Shown: piece after piece, positions 16,683-27,300 of the stretch | Position numbering within the stretch: position 1 is the first letter of the stretch | How the letters are laid out: every line of letters starts with the position of its first letter | From: Bacillota bacterium | GTDB taxonomy: Bacteria > Bacillota > Ch66 > Ch109 | Direction: 5' to 3' | Assembly: GCA_013178275.1 (NCBI GenBank) | Contig: JABLWZ010000018.1 | Coordinates: 1 to 64,000, forward strand | Length of the DNA: 64,000 nucleotides | The notes under the pieces: model-generated | The model's input: only the letters and a program-made list of their open reading frames with translations | What the model was told of the DNA's origin: nothing | Databases searched by the model: none | Translations under genes and position numbers: made by a program

Positions 16683-17975
16683 GTGGAGACGGTTTCGATC
16701 AAAAACCTGTACCGGCACGTGGGCGAAGAGGTCACTCTGCAGGGATGGCTTTACAACCTGCGCTCCTCGGGAAAGATATTCTTCCTGATCATCAGAGACG
16801 GCAGCGGGATAGTGCAGGGGGTGCTGGTCAAAAAGGAGACCAGCACCGAGACCTGGGAAAAGGCCAAACAGCTCACCCAGGAGTCCTCGCTCCGGGTGCG
16901 GGGAGTAGTGCGGGAAGAGCCCCGCTCCCCCGGCGGATTCGAAATCCAGCTGACCGACCTCGAGATCATCGGCATCGCCGAGCCCTACCCGATCAGCCTC
17001 AAGGAGCACGGGGTGGACTTCCTGGCCGAGCGGAGGCACCTGTGGATCCGCACCCCGCGCCAGTCGGCGATCCTGCGCATCCGGGCCGGGATCGAGCACG
17101 CCAGCCGCGTCTTCTTCCACGAGCGGGATTTCATCCTGGCGGACGCGCCGATCATAACCCCGGCGGCCTGTGAGGGGACCACCACCCTGTTCGAGATCGA
17201 CTACCACGGTGAGAAGGCCTTCCTCTCCCAGAGCGGCCAGCTTTACAACGAGGCCAACGCCATGGCGCTGGGGAGGATGTACTGCTTCGGCCCCACCTTC
17301 CGCGCTGAAAAATCGAAGACCCGCCGCCACCTGATGGAGTTCTGGATGCTGGAAGCGGAGGCGGCCTTCTTCGACTTCGAGGACAACATGCGGCTGCAGG
17401 AGGACCTGGTCTACCACATCGTGAGCCACGTCCTGCAGCACCACCGGGCCGATCTGGATATCCTCAAACGCGACATCGGCAGGCTCGAGGCCATAAAGCT
17501 CCCCTTCCCCCGCATCAGCTACACCGATGCGGTCGAGCTGTTGAACAGCAAGGGGATAGAGTTCAAGTGGGGAGACGACTTCGGGGCCCCCGACGAGACC
17601 GCCATCTCCGACCACTTCGACTCCCCCGTCTTCGTCCACCACTTCCCGGTGGGGATCAAGGCCTTTTACTTCAAGCCCGACCCCGACAACCCCGAGGTGG
17701 TGCTGGGAGCCGACCTGCTGGCGCCCGAGGGGTACGGGGAGATAATCGGCGGCGGACAGCGGCTCGACGACCTTAAACTCCTGGAGCAGCGCATCGAGGA
17801 ACACGGGCTGCCGCAGGAGGCCTTCGAGTGGTACGTGGACCTGAGGCGATACGGCACGGTGCCCCACTCCGGGTTCGGCCTGGGGATCGAGCGCACCGTC
17901 TCCTGGCTCTGCGGCATCGAGCACATCAGGGAGACCATCCCCTTCCCGCGGACCCTGTACCGGATATATCCGTAG
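16683..17975 (+). CDS. asnS: Asparaginyl-tRNA synthetase
   Basis: This class IIb synthetase charges tRNA-Asn. The roughly 430-residue protein has an N-terminal OB-fold anticodon domain ([20 protein letters not shown]). The catalytic core holds motif 2 ([22 protein letters not shown]) and motif 3 ([15 protein letters not shown]). Asn rather than Asp specificity is supported by the close fit to AsnRS, including [13 protein letters not shown] 16683 is preferred (GGGGTG 6 nt upstream) over GTG 16674. It is transcribed divergently from ylxM and followed by repeat locus B. Confidence 0.94.
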   Translation: METVSIKNLYRHVGEEVTLQGWLYNLRSSGKIFFLIIRDGSGIVQGVLVKKETSTETWEKAKQLTQESSLRVRGVVREEPRSPGGFEIQLTDLEIIGIAEPYPISLKEHGVDFLAERRHLWIRTPRQSAILRIRAGIEHASRVFFHERDFILADAPIITPAACEGTTTLFEIDYHGEKAFLSQSGQLYNEANAMALGRMYCFGPTFRAEKSKTRRHLMEFWMLEAEAAFFDFEDNMRLQEDLVYHIVSHVLQHHRADLDILKRDIGRLEAIKLPFPRISYTDAVELLNSKGIEFKWGDDFGAPDETAISDHFDSPVFVHHFPVGIKAFYFKPDPDNPEVVLGADLLAPEGYGEIIGGGQRLDDLKLLEQRIEEHGLPQEAFEWYVDLRRYGTVPHSGFGLGIERTVSWLCGIEHIRETIPFPRTLYRIYP

Positions 17976-18000
17976 ATAAATTAGTGCATTTTATGTTCCA

Positions 18001-18527
18001 GGTGCAGGTCTGTTTAGTTACCGATCAAGCTTTATGTCGCTCCAATTGGGTTTGGTCCGATTATTGCCTTTGTTGTTGGCAGTACCGCTCACTCCAGCTC
18101 TCACTCGCTTCTAGTTACCTGGTCTTATTATTCCCTTGTGGTGGAGGCCAGCTCGTTCGAGCTTTAGGTAGCTTTTTAACTACAGCTCTTAAACTTACAA
18201 CAGATTCGGGGTCATTGGTCGCTTTTAAGTTACCGATCAAGTTTTCTGTCGCTCCAATCCAGGTTATCCGATTATTGCCGCTGTTGTTGGCAGTACCCCT
18301 CGCGTCAGCTCTCTCTCGCTTCTACAACCTGGTATTATTATTCCTTCGTGGTTGAGTCCAGCTCGTTCAAGCTTTAGATAGCTTTTTAACTACAGCTCTT
18401 AAACTTACAACAGATTTGGGGTCATTGGTCGCTTTTAAGTTACCGATCAAGTTTTCTGTCGCTCCAATCCAGGTTATCCGATTATTGCCGCTGTTGTTGA
18501 CAGTACCCCTCGCGTCAGCTCTCTCTC
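18001..18527 (+). repeat. Intergenic repeat family, locus B (three units, the last truncated)
   Basis: Units begin at TTACCGATCAAG near 18016, 18229 and 18439. Units two and three are almost identical, with a period of 210 bp. Motifs shared with locus A include GTCGCTCCAAT, CCGATTATTGCC, GGCAGTACC and CAGCTCGTTCGAGCTTTAG. This locus adds GTAGCTTTTTAACTACAGC-type sequence absent from A. It lies between asnS and the next gene, and I see no coding gene in it. Confidence 0.9.
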
Positions 18528-18617
18528 GACCGATTTTATTAAAATTTGGAGGAAAATGAAGATTTTAGGCGAATAATCTGATGTATGATTATTTAACAGT
18601 ATTGGGGTGAACACCGT

Positions 18618-19058
18618 ATGCTCCGGTACCTTATAGTCAGTATATTCGGCGGCCTCCTGTTCGGGGTCATGGATGCCGTGATCAACAACAACTCCCTGGC
18701 GCTGAAACTGTTTCAGGTCTATCAGCCGATCGCGAAGACCTCTGTGAACTCCCTGGCCGGTATCTCCATCGACATCTTCTTCGGCCTGGTGATGGCGGGG
18801 CTGTTCATCCAGCTTCACAAGAAGCTTCCCGGGCAGAGCGGGTTCGTCAAGGGGTTGAGTTTCGGCCTGATGGCCTGGTTCTTCCGGGTGGTGATGCAGA
18901 CCGCCTCCTCCTGGATGATGTTCAACATCCCCGGTGACACCCTGATCTACGGTCTCCTCACCGGCCTGGTGGAGATGGCCGTAATCGGCATCTTCCTGGG
19001 CCTGACCCTGAAGCCCAAGGCAATCGCCGTTTACAAGGGCCGCAGCCAGGTATTCTAA
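18618..19058 (+). CDS. Small integral membrane protein, unknown function
   Basis: This 146-residue protein has four predicted membrane helices (about 4-24, 46-66, 80-100, 112-135) with short basic loops (HKKLPGQ) and a positively charged C-terminus. GGGGTG precedes the ATG. No catalytic motif or known transporter signature is visible. It stands alone between repeat locus B and a convergent small gene, so context gives no function. Confidence 0.75.
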   Translation: MLRYLIVSIFGGLLFGVMDAVINNNSLALKLFQVYQPIAKTSVNSLAGISIDIFFGLVMAGLFIQLHKKLPGQSGFVKGLSFGLMAWFFRVVMQTASSWMMFNIPGDTLIYGLLTGLVEMAVIGIFLGLTLKPKAIAVYKGRSQVF

Positions 19059-19059
19059 T

Positions 19060-19194
19060 CTACTGCTCCCGGCAGGTGTCCCGATACTCACAGTACTGGC
19101 AGAACTCGTTCGACATCGGCTTTTCCTCCCGCTGCGAGGCGCCTATCGTCCCTTCGGGGTTGACTGCTCCTTTCTTGCTCTCCCGCGGCTTCAT
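19060..19194 (-). CDS. Small Cys-motif protein (44 aa) resembling the AddB/Cas4 Fe-S tail
   Basis: A short frame starts ATG 19194 with GGGAGGTG at good spacing (a second ATG at 19200 is too close to it) and ends at 19060. The C-terminus reads FCQYCEYRDTCREQ. Its CQYCxYRxxC pattern is the same as the cluster-binding tail of AddB in this window (CQYCSYRPVC). The N-terminal 28 residues are polar and disordered-looking. It overlaps no other gene and is convergent with the membrane protein gene. Coding status rests on the ribosome-binding site and motif. Confidence 0.6.
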   Translation of the reverse strand: MKPRESKKGAVNPEGTIGASQREEKPMSNEFCQYCEYRDTCREQ

Positions 19195-19329
19195 TTTCAT
19201 CACCTCCCGGGTTAGCATTCCCCCGACGGCGGTATAGTATTTGATCTACAAAAAACTACCCGGCGCCGACGATATCTGATAATATACACTTGTCGAGCCG
19301 AATCCTAAAACCGATCCACGGGAGCAGTC

Positions 19330-19530
19330 ATGGCACAATCAGAAAAGGTTAACTGCTTCAAGTGCAGGCACTTCTACATCACCTGGGACCGCAGCTTTCC
19401 GCGGGGATGCTCCGCTATAGGGTTCAAGGGCCGGGAGATCCCCTCCCTGGTGGTGATGAACGCCTCCGGCATGGCCTGCCAGTACTTCGAAAGCAAAGAT
19501 AATACGAAGGAGCACCAAAAAAACCGATGA
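19330..19530 (+). CDS. Small four-cysteine conserved-type protein
   Basis: This 66-residue protein has a CFKCRHFYITWD start, then FPRGCSAIGFKG and a MACQYF end. The C-x2-C...C...C pattern suggests zinc or Fe-S binding. I associate this pattern with small conserved hypothetical proteins of anaerobes but know no function. Its stop overlaps the start of the next gene by 4 nt, so the two are coupled. Confidence 0.75.
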   Translation: MAQSEKVNCFKCRHFYITWDRSFPRGCSAIGFKGREIPSLVVMNASGMACQYFESKDNTKEHQKNR

Positions 19531-20123
19531 GCAACGCGATACCGGAGAACCGGACCCTATCCATCCGGATAGACTTCTACAGTGAAAACGACGCCTCGGT
19601 GAGCGTCGACTATGCTGGAGCGCCTGACGAACAGGAGCTGCTGCACTGCTCCCTGATGTACTTCGCCAAGGTCCTGGCCGGCCTGGGCAGTGGAGAGCCG
19701 GCCGAGCTGCTGGTCTTCGACGTCACCGACGCGCTGCTGAACCTGGTGCAGGACAGCGCCTACATCTCGGAACCCCCGCGTGAACTGGAGGCCTTCGTGA
19801 AGATCAGGCTGGTCGACCCCCTCGAAGGGCCCAACAAGACCTACAAGGCCGAGTTCTACGACCGGCAGGGCGGCAAGCTGATCCAGACCAGCTACGCCCT
19901 GGGAGACGAGGAACAGTACGCCCCCAGCTCGGTCCTGGCCCTTCTGCAGCACCTGTTCAACCACCTCAGTTTCCCGGCGCTGCTGTACCTTTTGATGGCC
20001 CTCAGGTTCTTCCTGGAGTACTACCATCAAAAAGGGGAGCTTTCCACCGGCCAGTCGGTGGTGGAATCGGTCTCCCATGCCATCAACCAGGCCAACCGGG
20101 CGATGACCGCCGGCGACGCCTGA
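19527..20123 (+). CDS. Uncharacterised 198-residue protein
   Basis: No family is recognised. The protein is acidic and soluble, with an N-terminal beta-rich part (LSIRIDFYSENDASVSVDYAG), a central region predicted as alpha/beta and a hydrophobic helix near 145-165 (LSFPALLYLLMALRFFLEYY). It is translationally coupled to the four-cysteine protein and precedes another small unknown gene, forming a three-gene plus-strand unit that converges on addA. Confidence 0.7.
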   Translation: MSNAIPENRTLSIRIDFYSENDASVSVDYAGAPDEQELLHCSLMYFAKVLAGLGSGEPAELLVFDVTDALLNLVQDSAYISEPPRELEAFVKIRLVDPLEGPNKTYKAEFYDRQGGKLIQTSYALGDEEQYAPSSVLALLQHLFNHLSFPALLYLLMALRFFLEYYHQKGELSTGQSVVESVSHAINQANRAMTAGDA

Positions 20124-20181
20124 AGAACCCCTCGGTCGAGCAAGGGCTGTTTAAAGCTAATGGATAAAGGAGTTGACTGAC

Positions 20182-20550
20182 TTGGACCTCCAGACCCGGA
20201 TCGGAAACCTGAAAACCGCCGTGGCGTCTATACAGCCGGACCAGCGGCAGGTCCTGGACGAACTGCTGTCGGCCTGTAAAGAATACGCCGCCGTCATCTT
20301 CGAATTCGATATCATGAGGAGGATGTTGGTCGACGGTCTCCTGGACCAGGAGGAGCGGGACAGCGCCAACAAACTGGCGGAGCAGGAGGAGTACGCGCGG
20401 GAAACCCTGCTGGAGAGTATCGTCAACGTCAACCAGGTCTGCGCCGCTCTGGGGATCGCCTCGCTCACCGATTCGGACAGCGACTGCCGGCGGGAACTGA
20501 CCAGCGAGGAGATGAACCTGTACCGGCTGCTGGTGATGACCGGCCTCTAA
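20182..20550 (+). CDS. Small all-helical protein, unknown function
   Basis: The protein has about 122 residues, is strongly charged and predicted almost entirely helical (QRQVLDELLSACKEYAAVIF, then EEYARETLLESIVNVNQVC). TTG 20182 is favoured because AAAGGAG lies about 9 nt before it; TTG 20173 sits too close. No signal peptide or membrane helix is seen. Its end overlaps the end of addA by 4 nt (convergent). It is possibly a small adaptor; there is no direct evidence. Confidence 0.65.
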   Translation: MDLQTRIGNLKTAVASIQPDQRQVLDELLSACKEYAAVIFEFDIMRRMLVDGLLDQEERDSANKLAEQEEYARETLLESIVNVNQVCAALGIASLTDSDSDCRRELTSEEMNLYRLLVMTGL

Positions 20551-23500
20551 CCACCCGGCCGGCCGCCGGGACTGCAGTCTATCGACTCCCCGGTGGCGAA
20601 CCGGTAGAGGTACCTCTCCCGGACCGGCCGCCGCCAGATGCGTTCCACCGCCTGGGCATAAAGCTCAAGCTGCCCCAGGTAGCGGCTCCTGACCTGCTCC
20701 CGGTCCTCACCCCGGGCCTGGTCGGTCTTATAGTCGATCAGCACCAGCCCGTCACCCTCATCCAACAGGCAGTCTACGATACCCTGCACCACCACCGTTT
20801 CCCCTTCCCCAGCGGCGAGCAGCGGATAGACCCGATCGGCCGGCAGCCCGAGTATGAAGGGCAGTTCCCGGTAAATCCGCCGCGCCGCCAGCATCCGCCT
20901 GCCCAGGGGCCCCTGGAAGAAGGCGGCTATGGCGCGGACGTCCACCGATTCCAGCTGGGCCGCGCTGATGATCTCCCGCCTCAGCATATCCTCCATCTGG
21001 AGCCTTATCCCCTCCACGTCGAGGACGCCGTCGAGCCTCAGGTGCTGCATCACCAGGTGAAACGCGGTTCCCCTTTCAGCCGCGGTCAGCCCCCTGGTCT
21101 CCTGGAGGAAGCGCGGTCTCTCCCACCGGTGCAGGTACCCCCTCTGCTCCCGCGACACCTCCACCGGCACCTCCAGCACGGGGCCCACCGCGTCGGCAGT
21201 TTCCAGGTCGCGGATGCGGTTCTTGGCCTCGGTGACCGTCAGCTTGGCGGCCTGGAGCCCCTGTCCCGGGTAGGGATAGCTCCAGTTCAGCCGGTCCGCC
21301 ACCAGGGACTCGAGGGACTGGCCTGGAGACTCGGTACCCCGCGCCGCCTCGATCTCGTCCTCGTGCGCGGCGTCAGCCCCGTCCGCCCTTTCCCGGGGCG
21401 CGGCGTCAACGAAGATCTCCCGGGGCGGTCCGGCCAGCACCGACCAGCATTCGGCCGGGGTTTTGGCCTTGACCACTGCCGGGATTATCCAGTCCAGGGG
21501 TCTCCGGGCCGACGCCAGCAAGTGGTCCGGCAGCGGCTGGTCCACCGGGTAGGAATCGGCGCCTTCCAGATCCAGCGGCAGCCGGGGCAGCGATCCCAGC
21601 ATTATCAGCTTCTGCTCCGCCCGGGTCATCGCCACGTAGAGGATCCGCAGCTCCTCCGCCAGCAGTTCCCGGGTCAGGCGGTTCTTTATCGCCAGCTTGG
21701 CCAGGGTGGGGTAGTGCAGGCAGCGTTCGGGGTCGACCAGCTCAGGCCCCAGTCCCATGGAACGGTGCAGCAGCAGCCTCTGGTTCAGGTCCCGCAGGTT
21801 GAACCGCCGGCCCAGTCCCGCCACGAAGACCACCGGGAACTCCAGCCCCTTGCTCTTGTGGATGCTCATTATCCGCACCACGTCCTCGTTTTCCCCCAGC
21901 ACCCGGGCGGTCCCCAGGTCCTGGCCGCTCTCCTGCAGCCGTTCGATAAAGCGCAGGAAGCGGAAAAGGCCGCGGAAACTGGTGGCCTCGTACTGGCGGG
22001 CGCGGCTCTGCAGAGCGCGCAGGTTGGCCTGCCGCTGGCTGCCGCCCGGCATCCCCCCCACGTAGTGGTAGTAACCCGTCTCCTGGTAGATGTCCCGGAT
22101 CAGGTCGGTCAGCGACCCCTGCCGGGCCATGCCGCGCCAGCGTTCGAGCTGCTCCACGAACCTCTCCAGGCGGGCTGCGAGTTCCTCGCTGGGTCCGATA
22201 GGTCTCTTATCGGCCGGGGACTCGTCCTGCTCCCGGTTTATGGACGCCAGCAGCGCGTCGTAGAAGCTGCCCTTCGGCTGCCGCAGCCGCACCCGGGCCA
22301 GTTCCTCCGCCGAGAGTCCGTTCCAGGGGGCCCGCAGCACCCCGGCCAGGGGGATGTCCTGCCGCGGGTTGTCGATTATCATCAGGAGGGACAGTACGGT
22401 CTCCACCTCGGTCGCGTCGAAGTACCCGCTCCCCAGGTCCGTGTATACCGGGACGCCCGCCTGCTGCATCTCCTCGGAGAAGGTGTCGGCCCACCCCTTG
22501 GTGCTGCGCATTAGTATCACCACGTCCCGGTAGGAGAGCGGCCGGTGTGACCTCTCCCCGCGGTCGAAGACCTGAAAACCGCCGCCCGGTCCGTCCCCCA
22601 TCATCTCTTTGATGCGGCCGGCGATCCACCTGGCTTCTACCTGGGCGGTATCCAGGTCCTCCAGGTCCACGGCGGCAGCCTCCGAGCCCTCCGGGTTATA
22701 CTGGTCGTCGACCTCGGCCGGGCCGGGCTCGTCCTCCCCGGCCTCGTGGGCGGAAACCCCGCCGGCTCCAGTCCCCAGCTCGATCAACCGCAGCTCCACC
22801 CCCCGGGCCTCCTCCCCGCTCGCAGGCGGGTAGTCAGCCCCGCAGACCAGGCGCGCGTCCTCGTCGTAGGCCATCTCGCCGTGGTAAGGGGTCATCACTC
22901 GTTTGAACAGGAAGTTGACCCCCTGGATGATCTCCAGGCGGCTGCGGAAGTTCTCCCGCAGGTCGATCCGGCGCTCCCGCCGCCCGGCACCCACCGGGTA
23001 CTCCCGGTACTTCTTCAGGAAAAGCCCCGGCTCGGCCAGCCGGAAGCGGTAGATGCTCTGCTTCACGTCACCCACCATGAAGCGGTTGTCGGCCCGGGAG
23101 ACCAGCTCCAGGATGGCCTCCTGGACCGGGTTGATGTCCTGGTACTCGTCCACCAGCACCTCCACGAACCGCTCCCGGTACCCGTCGGTCCGCCTCAGCA
23201 CCTGGAGGCAGAGGTGCTCCAGGTCGTTGAAGTCCACCAGGTTGCGGGAAGACTTGAGTCCCTGGAATATCCCGGCGAACCCCTTCACCAGCTTCACCAG
23301 GCCTTCCATCAGCGGCCGGACCCGGGTCAGGTCCTCCAGCCACTCCGACTCGGTGCGGGAGAAGAAGGTTTCCCGCAGGTCGGCCACCCTCTCCTTGGCG
23401 TCGCCCCGCAGCTTCTGCACCCGCTGGCGCAGCACCGGGTCCACCTGTTTGGCAGCCGCCAGCCGCGCGAACCCCAGGCCCGTGATGGCCTGGTGGGTGC

Positions 23501-24320
23501 TTTCCCAGCTTTCGCGGCAGGCGGCCATGGCTTCCCCCAGCGCCGATACCTCGGCCTCCAGCAGAGGAGCGTAGACCCCCGGCCCATTCGGCAGCCGGGT
23601 GAGATTCAGCGCCTCCGCCAGCGCCTCCCGGGCCCCCGACAGCTCCACCAGTATGTCCTCGCGGATCTCCCTCCCCCAGGGGAAGTGATCGATTCCAGCG
23701 CCCTCACCGAAAAACCCGCCCGCCTCATCCAGCCACCGCAGCGGCTCGGGATGGCTGTGGGAGAAGCTGTACAGGCGCAACACCAGGTCGCGCAGGGTAT
23801 GGTCGTCCCGCTCGCCGCCGTAGTGGTCCACCAGCCTGATAAACTCCTCGTCGCCGGACTCGTACAGCCCCTCGAAAAGCTCGTCCAGGGCCTCGGTCTG
23901 CAGCAGGTTGGTCTCCGTCGCGTCCGCGACCCGAAACCCGGGGTCCAGTTCCAGCAGGTAGAAGTGCTGGCGCAGCACCTCCAGGCAGAAGGAGTGGATG
24001 GTCATGATGGGGGCCCTTGGCAGCAGCGCGAGCTGCCGCAGGGCCTGGTGCGAGGCCGGGTCCTTATCCAGTTCGATGCCGATGGCCCGGGCGATCCGTT
24101 CCCTCATCTCCGCCGCCGCGGCGTTGGTGAAGGTGACCACCAGCATCTGGTCGATGTTCACCGGGGAAACCGGGTCGGTGATGCGCTGGATCACCCTTTC
24201 CACCAGGGTAGCGGTCTTTCCCGAACCCGCCGCCGCGGCCACCAGCAGGCTGCATCCCCGCGACCCGATCGCCGCTGCCTGCTGCTCGGTCCATTTCCTT
24301 CCGCTCTCACTGATTCCCAT
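20547..24320 (-). CDS. addA: AddA helicase-nuclease subunit
   Basis: AddA is the UvrD-type 3'-5' helicase and nuclease of AddAB, which resects double-strand breaks to load RecA. The 1257-residue protein has Walker A AAAGSGKTATLV (GSGKT at 32-36), FTNAAAAEMRERI, DEYQDINPVQ, MSIHKSKGLEFPVVF, YVAMTRAEQK and a C-terminal RecB-family nuclease motif IDYKTDQ (about 1196-1201). Length is normal. ATG 24320 lies within the end of addB (14-nt overlap), so the two are co-translated. Confidence 0.97.
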   Translation of the reverse strand: MGISESGRKWTEQQAAAIGSRGCSLLVAAAAGSGKTATLVERVIQRITDPVSPVNIDQMLVVTFTNAAAAEMRERIARAIGIELDKDPASHQALRQLALLPRAPIMTIHSFCLEVLRQHFYLLELDPGFRVADATETNLLQTEALDELFEGLYESGDEEFIRLVDHYGGERDDHTLRDLVLRLYSFSHSHPEPLRWLDEAGGFFGEGAGIDHFPWGREIREDILVELSGAREALAEALNLTRLPNGPGVYAPLLEAEVSALGEAMAACRESWESTHQAITGLGFARLAAAKQVDPVLRQRVQKLRGDAKERVADLRETFFSRTESEWLEDLTRVRPLMEGLVKLVKGFAGIFQGLKSSRNLVDFNDLEHLCLQVLRRTDGYRERFVEVLVDEYQDINPVQEAILELVSRADNRFMVGDVKQSIYRFRLAEPGLFLKKYREYPVGAGRRERRIDLRENFRSRLEIIQGVNFLFKRVMTPYHGEMAYDEDARLVCGADYPPASGEEARGVELRLIELGTGAGGVSAHEAGEDEPGPAEVDDQYNPEGSEAAAVDLEDLDTAQVEARWIAGRIKEMMGDGPGGGFQVFDRGERSHRPLSYRDVVILMRSTKGWADTFSEEMQQAGVPVYTDLGSGYFDATEVETVLSLLMIIDNPRQDIPLAGVLRAPWNGLSAEELARVRLRQPKGSFYDALLASINREQDESPADKRPIGPSEELAARLERFVEQLERWRGMARQGSLTDLIRDIYQETGYYHYVGGMPGGSQRQANLRALQSRARQYEATSFRGLFRFLRFIERLQESGQDLGTARVLGENEDVVRIMSIHKSKGLEFPVVFVAGLGRRFNLRDLNQRLLLHRSMGLGPELVDPERCLHYPTLAKLAIKNRLTRELLAEELRILYVAMTRAEQKLIMLGSLPRLPLDLEGADSYPVDQPLPDHLLASARRPLDWIIPAVVKAKTPAECWSVLAGPPREIFVDAAPRERADGADAAHEDEIEAARGTESPGQSLESLVADRLNWSYPYPGQGLQAAKLTVTEAKNRIRDLETADAVGPVLEVPVEVSREQRGYLHRWERPRFLQETRGLTAAERGTAFHLVMQHLRLDGVLDVEGIRLQMEDMLRREIISAAQLESVDVRAIAAFFQGPLGRRMLAARRIYRELPFILGLPADRVYPLLAAGEGETVVVQGIVDCLLDEGDGLVLIDYKTDQARGEDREQVRSRYLGQLELYAQAVERIWRRPVRERYLYRFATGESIDCSPGGRPGG

Positions 24321-27300
24321 CCCGGTCCCCTCCTTTCGCCGCTTCAGCCGGGAACCCCGGCGGGGCGTCCTTCAGCCATCGGTACCGGTTGCCTTCCACC
24401 AGCTGGTCGAACTGGCAGACCGGCCGGTAGGAGCAGTACTGGCAGGCGTGCCGATCCCCACGGCGGTAAGGGCTGATGCGGGTGCCGCCCTCGAGTATCT
24501 CCCGCCCGCTCTCCTGCAGCACCGAGCGCAGGTGGCGGCGCAGTGAGGCGAACTGGTTCCGGTCCAGCACCGACGACCGGCTGCTGAACCCCCCGTCCTT
24601 TTTTATCCCCAGGGGAACGATATCCGAGGACGAACCCACCGCCCGGTCCATCAGCCGGGCCACCTCCGGGTCGGCCAGGACTATCCCTTTCATCTTCAAA
24701 CGGCGCAGTATCTGGCGTTCGATTTCCTCGTCCGACAGCTGCGCGCTGCCGTTTATCAGCGGGTCGCGCACCGGGAAGTACAGCATCCCCGCCGGCTCCG
24801 CCTCCCGCCCGATGATCCCCGAGGCGTTGACCAGGCCGACGTCGAGGTAGGTCAGGAGCTGCAGGCTGATCCCGTGGTAGACCTCGCTCAGGTCCAGCGA
24901 GGTGGTGCCCGACTTGTAGTCGATCACCCGCAGGTAGCTTTTATCGCCGCTGTGAGCGCAGTCGAGGCGGTCGATCTGGCCCCGGATCTCCATGGTATCG
25001 CCGCCGGAAAGGTCTATCCTCAGCGGGGGCAGATGCTCCCCGCTTCCAAATGCCAACTCCAATCCCACCGGGTGAAACCCCGAGCGCCTCCCGTGCTCCG
25101 CCAGGGTCAGGGCCGCCCGCTCCACGGTGCGCCCCAGCTTGCGGGTCAGGTAGCGGTAGCGGGCTGAACTCTGCAGCAGGTCGTGCTGCAGCCCGGGGAC
25201 CACCTCCCGCACCACCTGGTCTATCAGTTCGCGGCACTCGCCCGGTCTCAGCGAGCCCCAGTCGAGCGACTCCTGGATCAGCCGGTCCCCCAGCCCCTTC
25301 AGGCAGGCGTGGAAGAACTGCCCCATATCAGGGGCCTCCAGCTTAAACATCTCCCGCTCCTCGAGCCGGAGTCCGAAGGCCGCGTAGTGCGCGAAAGGAC
25401 ACGAACGGTACTTCTCCAGGCGGGAGACGCTGGAGGTGAAAGGGAACCCGTACAGCAGCCGGCTGGTCGCCATCTCGATGGGCTCGGTCTGGTTGCGGTG
25501 GTCGAGGCTCCTCTCGAGCACCGCCCACCGCTCCCTCCACGCGGGCCGGCCGGTCACCCAGCTGATCACCGCGCTCCAGAGCGGGTCCAGCCGCTCTCCC
25601 GGCTGGTTCCGGGCATCGCGCAGCTGACGGGTCAGGTACGACACCACCCGCTCGGGATTGGCGATGAACCCTAGCTGGACCTCCAGCGGCCCCGACGGCT
25701 CGATCCCGATAGACTCTTCGGCCAGGTCGGGGAATATCTCGCGGATCCGCCTCACCACCATCGAGGGCAGCATGGCCTTCCCCTCGTCGTCCGCCAGCAG
25801 GTAGCTCACCCAGAGGTACTCGCTGCTCCGCGTCAGTCCCTGGTAGATCAGGTACTGCTCGTCCAGCAGCCGGCGCGAGGAGCTGGGAGCCAGTTCGATG
25901 CCCATGCCGCGGAGCTGTTCCCTCTCGCTCTCGGACAGCAGGCCGTCCTCCGGCGGCCGGGCGGGAAGCACCCCCTCGTTGACCCCCAGCAGGAAGGCGG
26001 CCCGCAACTCGGGCTGGCGCGAACGGTCGAGGGAACCCACGATCACCTGGTCGAGGGCGGGCGGTATCAGGCTCAGCCGGATACCCGCCAGCCCGGTCTC
26101 CATCACCCGGGCGGTCTGTTCCAGGGGCAGGCTCTCATCCCCCAGGGACTCCACCAGCTGCTCCAGCAGGTCTACTACCCCCTGCCACACCTGGGAGTGT
26201 TCACGCGCGGCCTCCAGCCGGCCCTGCTTTTCGGCCTGGGCGGTCCATTCCTCCAGCCTCTCGGGGACCTCCAGGGCGAACAGAAGCCCGGCCACGGCCT
26301 CGGCCACCTGCCGCAGGGTGGGCTGGGCCTTCATCACCCTCTGAAACTCGACCAGCCCGGATACCGCTCTCAGCCGCAGTTCGTCTATCTCCCGCCCGCC
26401 GAAGTAGTAACCGCGCGGGTCCGCCCAGCCACTGCCGTCGTACCAGCGGGAGCCCTTGATCCCGTGCGCCAGCACATAGTTCTCCAGTCTGTCCACCTCG
26501 TCCCGGGTCAGCGGGACCAGGTCGGTCTTCAGGTATCGAAACAGGGGCTCGTAGGTCCAGCCCCGGATAACCGTCTCAAAGGCGGAGTTGATAAGCTCCA
26601 CCAGGGGGTGATGGTCCGCCTCCCGCTTGCGGTCCAGGAAGAACGGGATGCCGTAGTCCTGGAACACCGCCGCCACCTGCTGGTGGTAGGACTCCAGGTC
26701 CCGCAGCAGCACCGCGACCTCCCGCCAGCGGTAGCCCTCGTCCCGGGCCAGGCGGGTTATCTCGCGGGCGGCGGCCTCGATCTCCGCCGCCCGGCTGGTC
26801 CCCGCCACCAGCTTCAGACCGTTAGGTTCCCCCGCGAAGACCGCCGCCGGGCGCTTGAAGAAAGCCGACTCCAGGTGCGCCAGGGCGGGCCGGCGGTTGA
26901 ACCGCGAACCCTCGGAGTAGTTCAGGAAAAGCGGCTGCTCCACCTCGACCCCCAGCTCCCGGGCCCGGCCCAGCAGCCGCCGGTAGGTCTCCCGGGTGGG
27001 GTGGAAGACCTCCAGCTCCTTCAGGGGGTGGCTTATGGAAGCGGAGTCCAGGCAGAGGTTAACCTGGATCCTTTCCGCGACCTGCAGCAGCCGCTCCAGG
27101 ACCGCGTACTCCTGGGCCGTGAACCCGGTGAACCCGTCCAGCCAGAACACCGCTCCCCGTATCGCTTCGGAGAGCGGCAGCCGCTCGGCCAGCAGCCACA
27201 GGTAGTCGTCGGGATCGGTGTACCGCTCCTGCAGGTAGTCCTCCATCTCGGAGTAGACCAGGGCCACGTCCCGCAGTTTATCGTTCAGTTGGGAGTCCTG

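Noticed and set aside
22746-24476. Long plus-strand frame antisense to addA
   Set aside because: High GC content leaves opposite frames open. The protein is Gln/Pro/His/Arg/Gly-biased with no motif, while addA on the other strand shows every expected helicase motif.
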